Shown here piece after piece: positions 1 to 10,345 of a stretch of DNA of 64,000 nt (the first letter of the stretch is position 1; every line of letters starts with the position of its first letter). Below the pieces are notes generated by a model, which saw nothing but the letters and a program-made list of their open reading frames with translations, made no database searches and was not told where the DNA came from. The stretch lies in contig NZ_NRRG01000014.1 in assembly GCF_016583575.1 (NCBI RefSeq), positions 30,639 to 94,638 of the forward strand, given 5' to 3'. The DNA comes from Thiocystis violacea. GTDB taxonomy: Bacteria; Pseudomonadota; Gammaproteobacteria; Chromatiales; Chromatiaceae. Position numbers and translations under genes: made by a program.

Positions 1-1110
1 GGCCTTGAGCAGGTCGGCCTTCTCTTCCAGTTTGTTGCGCAAGTCGACCCAGTGGCAGGCCGCGTAGAGCAGTGAGCGATCGCTCTCCAGTGTCACCCGC
101 ATGTCCATCAGCATATTGGTGATGACCGGGATCTTGTAGATGCTCTTGCCGAACTGCTCGCGCGCCTTGGCGTAGCGCAGGGCCTCCTCGTAGGCGGCCT
201 GGGAGATGCCCAGGGCCTGGCCGGCGACGCCCAGGCGCGCGCCGTTCATCATGTCCATGACGTATTTGATGAGGCCGAACTTGCGCTTGCCGATGAGCTG
301 CGCCGGGGTGTCGTTGAACTGCATTTCGCAGGTCGGCGAGCCGTGGATGCCGAGCTTGTTCTCGATGCGACGGATGACGATGTTGTCCTTGCCGTAGCAG
401 GCGAAGAGGCTCAGGCCCCGGCCATCCTTGGTGCCCGGCTCGGAGCGCGCCAGGACCAGGACGATCTCGGCGTTACCGTTGGTGATGAAACGCTTGACGC
501 CCTTGAGCCGCCACTGGCCGTCCGCGTCCTGATAGGCCAGCATGTTGACGGCCTGGAGGTCGGAGCCGGCGTCCGGCTCGGTCAGGGCCATCGCCCCCGT
601 GGCCGCGCCGCTGGCGAACTGCGGCAGGAATTCCTGGCGCTGCTCCTCGGTGCCGTATTTGTTGATGGTCTCGGCGATGTCCTGCAAACCGAAGAGGTTC
701 ATCAGGGACGCCTCGGCGCGCGAGACCATCTCGATCGCCATGGTGTAGAGGGTGGTCGGGATATTGAGACCGCCGTAACGTCGCGGCAGGGTGAAGCCCA
801 TCAGTTCGGCCTGGGTCAGGAGCCCCAGGGCCTCCTGGATGCCCTTGGCATACTGAACCTTGCCGTCGACGAAATGGCTCCCCTCCTCGTCCACGGCGGC
901 GGCCTGCGGGGCGACGCTGTTCGCCGTGATGTCGCCGACGATCTCCAGCACCTTGCGGTAGTTGTCCAGGGCGTCCTGATAGTCGACCGGGGCGAAGTCA
1001 TATTCCTTGGCCTCGGTATAGCCGTGCTCGGCGATCTCGACCACTTCCTCGAGCTTCAGGCGGTTGAAATGGAAGAGCAGATCGGTGTTGTCGGTGAAAT
1101 AGTTGGCCAT
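1..1110 (-). CDS. acyl-CoA dehydrogenase, 3' part beyond window
   Basis: This is the N-terminal 370 residues of an FAD-dependent acyl-CoA dehydrogenase, which oxidises acyl-CoA to 2-enoyl-CoA and passes electrons to ETF. It starts MANYFTDNTDLLFHFN at the ATG ending at 1110 and runs off the window edge without a stop. Visible family signatures are ALTEPDAGSDLQA (the acyl-CoA/FAD binding segment) and KRFITNGNAEIVLVLARSEPG, followed by the MNGARLGVAGQALG helix. The long N-terminus resembles the roughly 600-residue subfamily. Only 7 bp separate it from etfA upstream, so etfB-etfA-dehydrogenase form one operon and the ETF is probably its electron acceptor. The substrate cannot be told from this sequence. 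Confidence 0.9.
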   Translation of the reverse strand, partial: MANYFTDNTDLLFHFNRLKLEEVVEIAEHGYTEAKEYDFAPVDYQDALDNYRKVLEIVGDITANSVAPQAAAVDEEGSHFVDGKVQYAKGIQEALGLLTQAELMGFTLPRRYGGLNIPTTLYTMAIEMVSRAEASLMNLFGLQDIAETINKYGTEEQRQEFLPQFASGAATGAMALTEPDAGSDLQAVNMLAYQDADGQWRLKGVKRFITNGNAEIVLVLARSEPGTKDGRGLSLFACYGKDNIVIRRIENKLGIHGSPTCEMQFNDTPAQLIGKRKFGLIKYVMDMMNGARLGVAGQALGISQAAYEEALRYAKAREQFGKSIYKIPVITNMLMDMRVTLESDRSLLYAACHWVDLRNKLEEKADLLKA

Positions 1111-1117
1111 GGCTCGA

Positions 1118-2137
1118 CTACTTTAATTTGTGCTTGTAGGCGTCGATGAGCATCGGGATGACTTGCATCACGTCGCCCACGATTCCGTAGTGGCAGACAC
1201 CGAAGATCGGCGCGTCGGGATCATCGTTGATGGCGATGATCTTGTTGGAGTCGCTCATGCCGGCGCGGTGCTGGATCGCGCCCGAGATACCGCAGGCGAT
1301 ATAGAGCTTGGGCCGCACGGTGACCCCGGTCTGACCGACCTGCCGGGGATGATCGATGAAACCGGCGTCCACCGCCGCGCGCGTGCCGGCGACCTCGCCC
1401 CCGATGACGCGGGCCAGCTCGTAGAGGATCTGGAAGTTCTGGAAATTGCCCATGCCGTAGCCGCCGGAGACGATGATCGGGGCGGCCTTGAGATTGACCT
1501 TACTCTCCTCATGGTGCCGGTCGATGATGCGCACCAGGTGGTCGACCTCGTCGGGCGAATAGGGCACCTGGATGATGCGTCCCTCGACCGGTTGCGCCAG
1601 GGGCGCCTTCTCCATGACCCCCTCGCGCACCGTGGCCATCTGCACCGGCGAGTCCGGGCAGATGATGGTGGCGATGATGTTGCCACCGAAGGCCGGACGG
1701 ATCTGGAGCAGGAGCTGCGAGTAGTCCTTGCGCAGATAGGTCACGTCGGAGATCTGCAGATCCGTGCAGTCGGCAGTCAGGCCGCTGCGGGTGTGGGAGG
1801 CGACCCGTGGGGCCAGATCCCGGCCGATGAAGCTGCCGCCGAACAGGACGATGCGCGGCTGATGCTGGTCGACCAGTCCGCTGAGGATGCGGCTGTAGGG
1901 CAGCGTATTGTAATGCTTGAGTTCCGGATGATCCGCGAGCAGAACCTCCGTGGCGCCGTAGCGGAAGGTCTCCGCGGCCAGTTCCTGCATGTCGTGGCCA
2001 ATCAGCACCGCCTTCAAGGTACCGCTCAGGCTCTCCGCCAACTTGCGGCCCTTGGAGAGCAGCTCGAAACTCACATCGGCGGGCTTGCCCTCACGCTGCT
2101 CGATGAACACCCAGACTTCTTGTTGTTTGTCGCTCAT
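1118..2137 (-). CDS. etfA: electron transfer flavoprotein alpha subunit
   Basis: EtfA (339 residues) binds FAD and, with EtfB, carries electrons from acyl-CoA dehydrogenases toward ETF:quinone oxidoreductase or another partner. The C-terminal FAD domain is plain: [53 protein letters not shown] and [20 protein letters not shown]. The N-terminal domain starts [18 protein letters not shown]. It lies 6 bp after etfB and 7 bp before the dehydrogenase, so the three are almost certainly co-transcribed. Whether this ETF is of the ordinary or the bifurcating type cannot be settled by eye. Confidence 0.95.
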   Translation of the reverse strand: MSDKQQEVWVFIEQREGKPADVSFELLSKGRKLAESLSGTLKAVLIGHDMQELAAETFRYGATEVLLADHPELKHYNTLPYSRILSGLVDQHQPRIVLFGGSFIGRDLAPRVASHTRSGLTADCTDLQISDVTYLRKDYSQLLLQIRPAFGGNIIATIICPDSPVQMATVREGVMEKAPLAQPVEGRIIQVPYSPDEVDHLVRIIDRHHEESKVNLKAAPIIVSGGYGMGNFQNFQILYELARVIGGEVAGTRAAVDAGFIDHPRQVGQTGVTVRPKLYIACGISGAIQHRAGMSDSNKIIAINDDPDAPIFGVCHYGIVGDVMQVIPMLIDAYKHKLK

Positions 2138-2143
2138 AGGGGC

Positions 2144-3034
2144 TTATCCGAAGATATGGTCTTCCATCAATCGATCGATCAGCGCGTACATGCCATCCTT
2201 CGTCGCCGGGATGGTTTCATGCGCGCCGCCACCCAGGATCACCGACTCGATCTTGTGAACCTTGGTCGGCGAGCCGCTGAGACCGCAACGCTCGACGTCG
2301 ATGTCCAGGTCGTCGGCGGTCAGGGTGGGGATGAAGAGCCCCTTGGAGACATACTCATCCTTGAGCTGATCCACGTAGAGCAGTGAATTGGCCTCGGCCA
2401 TCTTCTCCAGTTCCAGCAGAGTGTGGGCATTCTTGTAGGCCATGACCCGCTTGGCGCGGAAGGGCCGGGGCGTGGCGGCGTCCTTGATCACCGTGATCAA
2501 TAGGGGCAGCGTGCCTTCCAGTACCTCGAAACCCTGGTCGACCTTGCGCTTGACGGTGATCTGACGCCCCCGAGCCTCGATGATCGCCTCGGCATAGGTG
2601 ATCTGCGGCAGACCCAGTTTCTCGGCGGTCTGCGGGCCGACCTGGGCGGTGTCGCCGTCGATTGCCTGGCGGCCGGCGAAGATGATGTCGTAGGGAGCCA
2701 GCTTGCGCAGCGCCTCCGACAGCACATAGGAGGTCGCGAGAGTGTCGGCGCCGGCGAACTTGCGGTCGCTGACCAGGATCGCCTCGTCGGCGCCCATGTA
2801 GAGACAGTCGCGCAGCAGATCCGACGCCTTCAATGGCCCCATGGTCAGCACCCGCACGGTGCCGCCGAAACGGTCCCGGAACTGGAGCGCCAGTTCGAGG
2901 GCGACCTTGTCCTCGGGGTTGAAGATGGTGGGGAGTTTGCTGCGATTGACGGTGCCGTCCGGCTTCATCACCTGACCGGAGATGTTGGCCGTGTCGGGAA
3001 CCTGTTTGACCATTACGATGGAATGGTAGCTCAT
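2144..3034 (-). CDS. etfB: electron transfer flavoprotein beta subunit
   Basis: EtfB (296 residues) is the AMP-binding partner of EtfA. It begins MSYHSIVMVKQVPDTANISG and carries the family segments NPEDKVALELALQ, VLTMGPLKASDLLRDCLYMGADEAI, FAGRQAIDGDTAQVGPQ and KRKVDQGFEVLEG. The frame stays open far upstream, but similarity begins at this ATG, which has AAGG 8-9 nt before it, so the start at 3034 is preferred. It is about 40 residues longer than common mitochondrial-type EtfB; the extra C-terminal part holds a CGLSGSPTKV segment. First gene of the etfB-etfA-dehydrogenase operon. Confidence 0.93.
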   Translation of the reverse strand: MSYHSIVMVKQVPDTANISGQVMKPDGTVNRSKLPTIFNPEDKVALELALQFRDRFGGTVRVLTMGPLKASDLLRDCLYMGADEAILVSDRKFAGADTLATSYVLSEALRKLAPYDIIFAGRQAIDGDTAQVGPQTAEKLGLPQITYAEAIIEARGRQITVKRKVDQGFEVLEGTLPLLITVIKDAATPRPFRAKRVMAYKNAHTLLELEKMAEANSLLYVDQLKDEYVSKGLFIPTLTADDLDIDVERCGLSGSPTKVHKIESVILGGGAHETIPATKDGMYALIDRLMEDHIFG

Positions 3035-3531
3035 GCTCTGCCTTGTCATATTCTTCTGGAATAGTTGGGGACGCGGCCACGGCGAAGCCCAACGATCGGA
3101 GACCGTGGGCCGAGGCGGCGACATGACCCGGAAGGTGATGGCTGTCGAAACTCGGCCGGACCCTGGGAATCCGCCGTCTCGGGACGGCCTGAACCTTGAC
3201 ACCAATGACCAGCCGGGAAAGGCGACGGGCAATCTTACTCTATTTCTTGTAGCCCGGTACGAGCCAGGCGGGAGGCTGTTCAGGCATTGGAACCAAGGCC
3301 CCACGACATCTTCAGATCGAAGTCGCGGAGCCGTGAGGGCGGAAGCATCGGCGGACTGTTGGACGGCCAGGGATGCGCGGGGCACCCAGACGATCTGGCC
3401 CAATCGGGACAAGTGCCTGGCCAGAAGCGCCTGGGTCAAAGCCGGCGCGGGGGGAACGCCAGGATGAGGGAAACCCTGGCTGAACTGGTCTTGTGGCCAG
3501 GGAGTTGGTTTAGTGCTCCTTTAGGAAGCGC
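3035..3531. other. intergenic gap, nothing assigned
   Basis: About 500 bp between the etfB start and the ppiD stop hold no reading frame that looks coding on either strand. The promoter of the etf operon must lie here, but I see no convincing -35/-10 pair. A perfect 8-bp hairpin with a 3-nt loop (3525-3543) overlaps the ppiD stop codon; it has no T-run on the minus strand and is a doubtful terminator. Confidence 0.5.
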
Positions 3532-5457
3532 TCAGAGCGCTTCATCCGCGTCGATCGCCTTGCGCTTGATCGCGGCTCGAACTTCCAAGTCCCTCAACAT
3601 GTTCGTATAGGTTTGGCGTCCCATGACCTGAGTGAGCATGAACGCCTCGGGCGCGACAACGCCTTCGCCGGGCGTCTTGACCTCGCCATCCTGGATCTTC
3701 GTCACGCGCACGACCGCCGCGTCGCCAGTGTCGATCATCGTCGTACCGACGCTCGCCATCCCCTCGGCCGGAATCGGCAGCTTGAAAGCCGTATCCAACA
3801 CGGCTCCCGGAACCTCGGCGGCCTCGCGGTCAACCAGTCCGGGCGCCTCCGGTTTCAGTGACGCGGAACCCTCGGCCCAGTCCAGGCCACCCCGCAGTTT
3901 CTCCGCCAGGGACTCGGCCGCCGCCATGACCTCTTTTTTCGCCTTCTCGTCCCTCAATTCCGCGACGATCTCGTCGCGAACCTCCGACAAAGGCTTGGTG
4001 GACGTCTCGCGGTGCTCCGCCACGCGCAACACCACGGCCTGCAGCCGATCGCGTTCCGGTTCGATCAGGTCGCTGTTATGCCGCGCGACCAGGACGTCCT
4101 CGCTAAAAGCGGCGGCGATTACCTTAGGCTGAGCAAGGATGCCCTCACCGCTCGCCTCGCGGCCGATCCAATCGCTCTGCTGAATGGTCAGCCCCAACTC
4201 CTCGGCCGCCGGTTCCAGACTGTCGCGCGATTCGTAGGAGATGTTGGCCAACCGCTCGCCCAAGTCGTAGAAGAGTCCCTCCGCCCGCTGCTTGGAAAGC
4301 TCGCTCCTTAACTCGTCGCGTACCGCCTCGAAGGGTTTCGCCTCGGACGGAAGCACCTCGGTGACCTGGATAAGATGATATCCGAAGGGTGTCCGAACAG
4401 CCTCGCTGACCTCGCCCGTCGGCAGCGAGAACGCCACCTGATCGAACGCCGGAACCATGATCCCGGACTCGATGACCCCCAGCGAGCCGCCATTGGCGGC
4501 ACTGCCGGGATCCTGCGACAGGGTCCGGGCCAGTTCCTCGAAGGACTCGCCCGCCAGAATCCGCTCGCGAATCCCCTTGATCTCTTCCAGAACGGCGTTC
4601 GCGCCGGCCTCGTCGGCGTCCGCGGCCACCTTGATCAGCAAGTGCCGAACACCGCGCCGCTCGGGCTGGACGAACCTGGACCGGTCCGCGTCGTAGAAGT
4701 CGCGCAGATCCTTCTCGCTTACCTCGACCTTGGACATCAAGGAGTCGGTATCGAGCAGCAAATAGTCGACCTTGACCTGTTCGGGTGTCTGGAACCGCCC
4801 CGCGTTAGCTTCGTAGTAGGCGGTGACCTCGGCCTCGTCGATCGGTGCGTCCGAGCGATAATCCGCGATCGGGAACCGGACATAGGACAGTTCGCGCTTC
4901 TGACCCATCAGCCGTTGATGGAGTGCCAGTTCCGAACGCGTGGCGAATTCACTGGCCGAGACGGCACGCAGCAGTTGCGTCGCCGTCATCTTTTGACGCA
5001 GTTGCGCCTCGTACATCGCGGGCGTCATCCCCTGAAAACCCAGCAAGCGCTCGTAGATCTCCTTATCGAAGCGTCCGTCGGATAGAAAGGAAGGATCACT
5101 CAGGATCTGCATCTGCACGTCCTGATCGGAGGCGCGCAGACCAAGACGCCTGACGACATCCATCAGCAGGGCTTCCTGGATCAGGTTGTCGAGCACCTCC
5201 GCACGGAGACGCTTGTCGTCGAATTCAGCCGGATCGTAGGCGGCGCCCAGACGCTCGCGAAGCTCGAATCGCGCCTCCTGGACCTGCCGGTCCAGATCCC
5301 GCGCGGGAATCTCGAAACCATTGACCGTGGCGGCGATCGGCTCTCCGCCAACCCCCATGTAGGACTGAATGCCCCACAAGGCGAAAGGAATGCTGATCAG
5401 AATGACGATAACCCAAGCAATCCAGCCTTGAGCACGGTCGCGGATGGTCTGAAGCAT
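3532..5457 (-). CDS. ppiD: periplasmic folding chaperone / peptidyl-prolyl isomerase PpiD
   Basis: PpiD (641 residues) is an inner-membrane-anchored periplasmic chaperone near the Sec translocon that assists folding of exported proteins. It opens with a short cytosolic stretch (MLQTIRDRAQGW), one membrane helix (about residues 12-33) and a SurA-N-like region. A parvulin domain follows at about residues 255-365, with RGVRHLLIKV, FEELARTLSQDPGSAANGGSLG, MVPAFDQVAFSLPTGEVSE and TPFGYHLIQV. Length and gene order after hupB match Escherichia coli. Only 31 bp separate its start from the hairpin terminator behind the tRNAs, so its expression depends on read-through or on a promoter overlapping that hairpin. 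Confidence 0.95.
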   Translation of the reverse strand: MLQTIRDRAQGWIAWVIVILISIPFALWGIQSYMGVGGEPIAATVNGFEIPARDLDRQVQEARFELRERLGAAYDPAEFDDKRLRAEVLDNLIQEALLMDVVRRLGLRASDQDVQMQILSDPSFLSDGRFDKEIYERLLGFQGMTPAMYEAQLRQKMTATQLLRAVSASEFATRSELALHQRLMGQKRELSYVRFPIADYRSDAPIDEAEVTAYYEANAGRFQTPEQVKVDYLLLDTDSLMSKVEVSEKDLRDFYDADRSRFVQPERRGVRHLLIKVAADADEAGANAVLEEIKGIRERILAGESFEELARTLSQDPGSAANGGSLGVIESGIMVPAFDQVAFSLPTGEVSEAVRTPFGYHLIQVTEVLPSEAKPFEAVRDELRSELSKQRAEGLFYDLGERLANISYESRDSLEPAAEELGLTIQQSDWIGREASGEGILAQPKVIAAAFSEDVLVARHNSDLIEPERDRLQAVVLRVAEHRETSTKPLSEVRDEIVAELRDEKAKKEVMAAAESLAEKLRGGLDWAEGSASLKPEAPGLVDREAAEVPGAVLDTAFKLPIPAEGMASVGTTMIDTGDAAVVRVTKIQDGEVKTPGEGVVAPEAFMLTQVMGRQTYTNMLRDLEVRAAIKRKAIDADEAL

Positions 5458-5488
5458 GGCGATTGGCCGATAGTCTGAACAGGATGTA

Positions 5489-5523
5489 GAAAAAAGAACG
5501 GGGTATCCAATTGGATACCCCGT
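5489..5523 (-). terminator. rho-independent terminator after hupB-tRNA transcript
   Basis: A 26-nt perfect palindrome (5498-5523, arms ACGGGGTATCCAA and its complement) is followed on the minus strand by TCTTTTTTC. It lies 14 bp downstream of tRNA-Asp and just before ppiD. Confidence 0.9.
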
Positions 5524-5537
5524 TATTTCAAGCTAGA

Positions 5538-5614
5538 TGGCGGAGCGGACGGGGCTCGAACCCGCGACCCCCGGCGTGACAGGCCGGTATTCTAACCAAC
5601 TGAACTACCGCTCC
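5538..5614 (-). tRNA. tRNA-Asp (GTC)
   Basis: A 77-nt minus-strand cloverleaf. The acceptor stem GGAGCGG pairs with CCGCTCC, the discriminator is G and the CCA is encoded (5538-5540). The anticodon arm is CCGGC-CTGTCAC-GCCGG, giving anticodon GTC, and the T-arm contains GGTTCGAGCCC. It lies 7 bp behind tRNA-Val. Confidence 0.97.
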
Positions 5615-5621
5615 AAAATTC

Positions 5622-5697
5622 TGGTGGGTGCTGCAGGGATCGAACCTGCGACCCTCGCCTTGTAAGGGCGATGCTCTCCCATCTGAGCTAAGCACCC
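5622..5697 (-). tRNA. tRNA-Val (TAC)
   Basis: A 76-nt minus-strand cloverleaf. Acceptor GGGTGCT pairs with AGCACCC, the discriminator is A and the CCA is encoded. The anticodon arm TCGCC-CTTACAA-GGCGA gives anticodon TAC, and the T-arm contains GGTTCGATCCC. Its 5' end is only 14 bp after the hupB stop codon, so it is probably cut out of a hupB-tRNA-Val-tRNA-Asp transcript. Confidence 0.97.
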
Positions 5698-5711
5698 CTT
5701 CAAGCGAGCAA

Positions 5712-5984
5712 CTATTGTACGGCGTCTTTCAGTGCTTTGCCAGCCTTAAATGACGGCGTTTTCGATGCCTTGATCTCGATGGCCTCGCCAGTCTGGGGAT
5801 TCCGGCCAGTGCGCGCGGCACGCTCCTTAATGGAGAAGGTCCCAAAGCCGATTAAGGATACAGTATCCTTTTCCTTCAAGGCAATCGCGATCGAATCCGT
5901 GAACGCATCCAGCGCGCGAGCCGCAGCAATTTTCGAGATGTCGGCGGCGTCCGCCATTTTTTCGATGAGATCCGATTTATTCAT
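5712..5984 (-). CDS. hupB: DNA-binding protein HU-beta
   Basis: HU (90 residues) is the small dimeric nucleoid protein that bends DNA. The N-terminus [18 protein letters not shown], the core [26 protein letters not shown] and the end [13 protein letters not shown] are standard. An AGGGGAA ribosome site precedes the ATG. It follows lon as in E. coli, but a terminator lies between them, and the two tRNA genes follow it closely. Confidence 0.97.
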   Translation of the reverse strand: MNKSDLIEKMADAADISKIAAARALDAFTDSIAIALKEKDTVSLIGFGTFSIKERAARTGRNPQTGEAIEIKASKTPSFKAGKALKDAVQ

Positions 5985-6327
5985 TTAGTTCCCCTGTAAA
6001 TCCCCTGTTAATGCCTGATTGGTCACCGTCGAATCCGCGGCTTCATGCTGATCGCGACCCTTCGTTTCTCACGCTGGAGACGCGAGCCAAACCCCCGCCG
6101 AGAGGCGCCTCAATCGCGCCCAAGCATCCTATTCGGAGAGACCACGGGAGGCAACCGCGAATTGAGACCGCCGGTCGCGGAGCGCTGTCGCGCGACCCGA
6201 TCTCGACACTGGACATCCCGACGACCGATCGGAAAACCAGTCGCCGGGGCTCTTGCCAGCGTCGCTTGACCGAGGGAATCCCCGGTCTGGAACAAAGGGG
6301 GCGCGACGGATCGCGCCCCGACAATCA
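5985..6327. other. intergenic gap between lon and hupB
   Basis: About 340 bp contain the lon terminator at the lon side and, presumably, the hupB promoter nearer hupB. No convincing coding frame or structured RNA was seen; several short frames here are GC-driven and lack ribosome sites. Confidence 0.5.
6291..6319 (-). terminator. terminator downstream of lon
   Basis: On the minus strand, arms GGGGCGCGA and TCGCGCCCC enclose a 4-nt loop and are followed by CCTTTGTT. It starts 8 bp after the lon stop codon. Confidence 0.75.
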
Positions 6328-8814
6328 TCAGTGATGGAATCTCGCGCTCTGATCGCGGGTTCCGTCGGCCGCGGCCTCGTGCCCATCCTCCTTGTCCTTG
6401 ACCGGCTCCTCGCCCTCGATCTTGGTCTCGATGGGCGCCGGACGTTTCGTCAGGGCCAGATCCAGCACTTCATCGATCCAGCGCACCGGATGAATCTTGA
6501 GATGCTGCTTGATGTTCTTCGGCATCTCGGTCAGATCGCGCTCGTTCTCAAGCGGAATGATGACCGTCTCGATGCCACCCCGATGGGCCGCGAGCAGTTT
6601 CTCCTTGAGACCGCCGATCGGCAGCACCTCGCCGCGCAGGGTGATCTCTCCGGTCATGGCGACCGTGGAGCGGACCGGAATCTTCGTCAGGGCGGACACC
6701 AGGGCCGTGCACATGGCCACGCCCGCGCTCGGACCATCCTTCGGCGTAGCCCCCTCCGGAACGTGGATGTGGATGTCGAACTGGTTATGAAAGTCGGCCG
6801 GTACGCCCAGCGCGTCGGCGCGCGAGCGTACCACCGTCATCGCCGCCTGAATGGACTCCTGCATCACGTCGCCCAGTTGGCCGGTATAGGTGAACTTGCC
6901 CTTGCCGGGCACCAGCGCCGATTCGATTCGCAGCAACTCGCCACCGACCTCGGTCCAGGCCAGCCCCGTCACCTGCCCGATCTGATCGTGCTCATCGGCG
7001 CGACCATAGCGATAGCGCTGCACGCCGAGGTACTTCTCAAGCGACTTGGATGAGACGACCGTCGCGCTATCCCGCTTCTTGAGCAGAACCTCCTTGACGA
7101 CCTTGCGGCAGATCTTGGAGATCTCGCGCTCCAGGTTGCGCACGCCCGCCTCGCGCGTGTAATGGCGCGTGATATCGCGCAGGGCGCTTTCCCGAATCAC
7201 CAACTCGGACGATTTGAGGCCGTTGTTCTTGATCTGCTTGGGCACCAGGTAGCGCTCGGCGATCGCGACCTTCTCGTCCTCCGTGTAGCCGGACAGACGG
7301 ATCACCTCCATGCGATCGAGCAGCGCGGGCGGGATATTCAGCGTATTGGCCGTACCGACGAACATGACCTCGGACAGATCGAAATCCACCTCAAGGTAGT
7401 GGTCGGCGAAGGTGTGGTTCTGCTCCGGATCCAGCACCTCGAGCAGGGCCGAGGCCGGATCGCCGCGGAAATCCATGGCCATCTTGTCGATTTCGTCGAG
7501 CAGGAAGAAGGCGTTGCGCGAACCGGCCTTGGACAGATTCTGAATGATCTTACCGGGCAGGGCGCCGATATAGGTCCGACGGTGCCCCCGGATCTCCGCC
7601 TCGTCGCGCACGCCGCCCAGCGACATGCGCACGAACTTACGGTTGGTCGCGAGCGCGATCGACTGTCCGAGCGAGGTCTTGCCCACGCCCGGAGGTCCGA
7701 CCAGACAGAGAATCGGCCCCTTGAGCTTACGCACGCGCTGCTGCACGGCGAGATACTCAAGGATGCGTTCCTTCACGCGCTCCAGACCGTAGTGATCCTT
7801 GTCCAGGACCGCCTCGGCGACCTTGATGTCGTTGCGGATCCGGGTGCGTTTCTTCCAGGGCACGCTCACCAGGGTGTCGATATAGTTACGCACCACGGTC
7901 GCCTCGGCCGACATGGGCGACATCAGCTTGAGTTTATTCAACTCCCCCAGCGCCTTGTTCTTGGCCTCGGAGGACATCCCCGCGGCCTCGATGCGCTTGG
8001 CGAGATCCTCGATCTCGTTGGGCGCATCCTCAAGCTCGCCCAGTTCCTTCTGGATCGCCTTCATCTGTTCGTTCAGATAGTACTCGCGCTGGTTCTTCTC
8101 CATCTGACGCTTGACGCGGCCGCGGATGCGCTTCTCCATCTGCAGGATGTCGTTCTCGGACTCCATCAACCCCATCAGGTGTTCGAGCCGAGCCTGAACG
8201 TCGACGATCTCCAAGACGCGCTGCTTCTCGTCGAGCTTGAGCGCCATGTGGGCCGCCATGGTGTCGGCGAGCCGACCGGCGTCATCGATGCTGGCCAGCG
8301 AGGTCAGCACCTCCGGCGGCACCTTCTTGTTGAGCTTCACGTACTGATCGAAGAGGGCCATGGCCGAGCGCATCAGGACATCCTGTTCGCGATCGTCCAT
8401 CTCAAGCGTCTCCGCCATGGGCCGAATGATCGCCGAGAAGGAATCCTCGGTCGTCACGAAGCGCTCGATGCTGGCGCGCTGATTGCCTTCCACCAAGACC
8501 TTCACTGTCCCATCGGGCAGCTTGAGGAGCTGAAGGATATTGGCCAGGGTGCCGATCTCATGGAGATCCCGGACGGTCGGATCGTCCACGTCGGCGCTTT
8601 TCTGAGCGATGAGCAGGATCTGCTTGTCGCTGGCCATGGCCCCATCGAGGGCACGGATGGACTTATCCCGCCCGACGAACAGCGGAATCACCATGTGCGG
8701 ATAGACGACAACATCACGCAGAGGAAGGACGGGGACCTCCTGCGGACTGAGTGACTCGAAATCGGAAGCTGGATCGTTGTGCGCCATGGAAACCGGTTCT
8801 CGTTGGGTCGACAC
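6328..8814 (-). CDS. lon: ATP-dependent protease La (LonA)
   Basis: Lon (828 residues) is the cytosolic AAA+ serine protease that degrades misfolded and regulatory proteins. It has the substrate-binding N-domain ([20 protein letters not shown]), a Walker [14 protein letters not shown], Walker [12 protein letters not shown], and the protease domain with catalytic Ser in [11 protein letters not shown] (about residue 690) and catalytic Lys in [13 protein letters not shown] (about residue 735). The GTG at 8814 is preferred because GGAGG lies 5 nt before it; an in-frame ATG nine codons later (8787) is the alternative. A sigma-32-type promoter sits about 90 bp upstream. Confidence 0.97.
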   Translation of the reverse strand: MSTQREPVSMAHNDPASDFESLSPQEVPVLPLRDVVVYPHMVIPLFVGRDKSIRALDGAMASDKQILLIAQKSADVDDPTVRDLHEIGTLANILQLLKLPDGTVKVLVEGNQRASIERFVTTEDSFSAIIRPMAETLEMDDREQDVLMRSAMALFDQYVKLNKKVPPEVLTSLASIDDAGRLADTMAAHMALKLDEKQRVLEIVDVQARLEHLMGLMESENDILQMEKRIRGRVKRQMEKNQREYYLNEQMKAIQKELGELEDAPNEIEDLAKRIEAAGMSSEAKNKALGELNKLKLMSPMSAEATVVRNYIDTLVSVPWKKRTRIRNDIKVAEAVLDKDHYGLERVKERILEYLAVQQRVRKLKGPILCLVGPPGVGKTSLGQSIALATNRKFVRMSLGGVRDEAEIRGHRRTYIGALPGKIIQNLSKAGSRNAFFLLDEIDKMAMDFRGDPASALLEVLDPEQNHTFADHYLEVDFDLSEVMFVGTANTLNIPPALLDRMEVIRLSGYTEDEKVAIAERYLVPKQIKNNGLKSSELVIRESALRDITRHYTREAGVRNLEREISKICRKVVKEVLLKKRDSATVVSSKSLEKYLGVQRYRYGRADEHDQIGQVTGLAWTEVGGELLRIESALVPGKGKFTYTGQLGDVMQESIQAAMTVVRSRADALGVPADFHNQFDIHIHVPEGATPKDGPSAGVAMCTALVSALTKIPVRSTVAMTGEITLRGEVLPIGGLKEKLLAAHRGGIETVIIPLENERDLTEMPKNIKQHLKIHPVRWIDEVLDLALTKRPAPIETKIEGEEPVKDKEDGHEAAADGTRDQSARFHH

Positions 8815-8900
8815 CCACTCCTCCGGGTGTCGCGAGCGGCCTGGAACGGCTCGACGGCGAGGGAAGACGCGGGGATGTCGCTGTGGTGGGAATACTTACA

Positions 8901-8930
8901 GAATCGGGGCCAGAGCCATCTTCTTCAACG
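8901..8930 (-). promoter_or_regulatory. sigma-32 (heat-shock) promoter of lon
   Basis: On the minus strand CGTTGAA is followed by 14 nt and then CCCCGATTC, close to the RpoH consensus CTTGAA-N13-15-CCCCATnT. The predicted transcript starts near 8893, about 80 nt before the lon GTG. Lon is a known heat-shock gene, so motif and context agree. Confidence 0.75.
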
Positions 8931-9004
8931 CCCCCCGCGGGCGGTTCGACGCCAGGCGAGAAGGCTCGGGAAGGTCGCGGCCGAGCCCCGATCCAGGGAA
9001 GCGA

Positions 9005-10279
9005 TCAATCCGCCGCCACCGCCTGTTTCTCGACCCCATCGTAGATCAGGAAAGGCTTGTTCTCTCCGACGATGACCGACGCATCGATCACGACCTTGCC
9101 CACATGGTCCATGGACGGCAGGTCATACATGGTGTCGAGCAGCACCTGCTCCATGATCGTCCGGAGACCGCGCGCGCCCGTCTTGCGCTCCATCGCCTTG
9201 GTCGAGATCTGGCGCAGGGCGTCATCGCGGATCTCCAGTTGCACGCCTTCCATCTCGAACAGCCGCGCGTACTGCTTGACCAGGGCATGCTTGGGCTCGG
9301 TCAGAATGCGCATCAGGGCGGCCTCGTCGAGTTCCTCCAGGGTCGCCATGACGGGCAGGCGGCCGACGAATTCAGGAATCAGGCCGTAACGGATCAGATC
9401 CTCTGGTTCGACCGCGCTGAGCAGCTCGCTCACCTGCCGACTATCGGTCTGACTGTGAACCTCGGCGGAGAACCCGATCCCGGTCTTGCGGGAGCGATTC
9501 TGGACCACCTTATCCAAGCCGGCGAAGGCGCCTCCGACAATGAAGAGAATGTTGGAGGTATCGACTTGCAGGAATTCCTGCTGAGGGTGCTTGCGCCCGC
9601 CCTGGGGCGGAACCGAGGCGACGGTGCCCTCGATCAGTTTGAGCAGCGCCTGCTGGACCCCTTCGCCCGACACATCGCGAGTGATCGAGGGGTTGTCCGA
9701 CTTGCGCGAGATCTTGTCGATCTCGTCGATATAGACGATCCCGGTCTGTGCCTTCTCGACATCGTAGTCGCACTTTTGCAGGAGCTTCTGGATGATGTTC
9801 TCGACATCCTCGCCGACATAGCCCGCCTCGGTGAGCGTGGTCGCGTCCGCGATGGTGAAGGGCACGTTCAGCAGCCGGGCCAGCGTCTCGGCAAGCAGCG
9901 TCTTGCCCGAGCCGGTCGGCCCGATCAGCAGGATGTTGCTCTTGGCGATCTCGATGTCTTCCTTGGCCTCGGCCACTTCGAGACGCTTGTAGTGGTTATA
10001 GACCGCGACCGAGAGAACCTTCTTGGCCTTCTCCTGCCCGATCACGAACTCGTCCAGCCGGGCATTGATCTCGCGCGGCTTGGGCAGATGGTTGGTCGAT
10101 TCTCCGACGCTCTCCTGCATCTCCTCGCGGATGATGTCGTTGCAGAGCTCGACGCATTCGTCGCAGATGAACACGGAAGGACCGGCGATGAGTTTGCGGA
10201 CTTCGTGCTGGCTCTTACCGCAGAATGAGCAATAGAGCAATTTACCTTCTTCGCTCTTGCCGTGATTGTTTCCACTCAT
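9005..10279 (-). CDS. clpX: ATP-dependent Clp protease ATP-binding subunit ClpX
   Basis: ClpX (424 residues) is the hexameric unfoldase that feeds substrates to ClpP. The N-terminal C4 zinc domain has Cys17, Cys20, Cys39 and Cys42 (CSFCGKS and FICDEC). Then come Walker [17 protein letters not shown], the GYVGEDVE pore loop, Walker [12 protein letters not shown] and the sensor-2 segment [17 protein letters not shown]. The ATG at 10279 is followed by [17 protein letters not shown], as expected. It follows clpP after about 200 bp and has its own promoter candidate. Confidence 0.97.
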   Translation of the reverse strand: MSGNNHGKSEEGKLLYCSFCGKSQHEVRKLIAGPSVFICDECVELCNDIIREEMQESVGESTNHLPKPREINARLDEFVIGQEKAKKVLSVAVYNHYKRLEVAEAKEDIEIAKSNILLIGPTGSGKTLLAETLARLLNVPFTIADATTLTEAGYVGEDVENIIQKLLQKCDYDVEKAQTGIVYIDEIDKISRKSDNPSITRDVSGEGVQQALLKLIEGTVASVPPQGGRKHPQQEFLQVDTSNILFIVGGAFAGLDKVVQNRSRKTGIGFSAEVHSQTDSRQVSELLSAVEPEDLIRYGLIPEFVGRLPVMATLEELDEAALMRILTEPKHALVKQYARLFEMEGVQLEIRDDALRQISTKAMERKTGARGLRTIMEQVLLDTMYDLPSMDHVGKVVIDASVIVGENKPFLIYDGVEKQAVAAD

Positions 10280-10345
10280 CGGGGATAGGTCTCCGGGGGG
10301 GCAGTAAGGGATGCGAATCCTGCATTCCCAAGCGGGGCCATTTCA

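Noticed and set aside
3035..3439. N-terminal extension of EtfB
   Set aside because: The frame is open but the translation has no ETF similarity, and a ribosome site precedes the ATG at 3034.
7162..8754. Plus-strand frame of 530 codons opposite lon
   Set aside because: Mirror of the lon coding frame; no independent signal.
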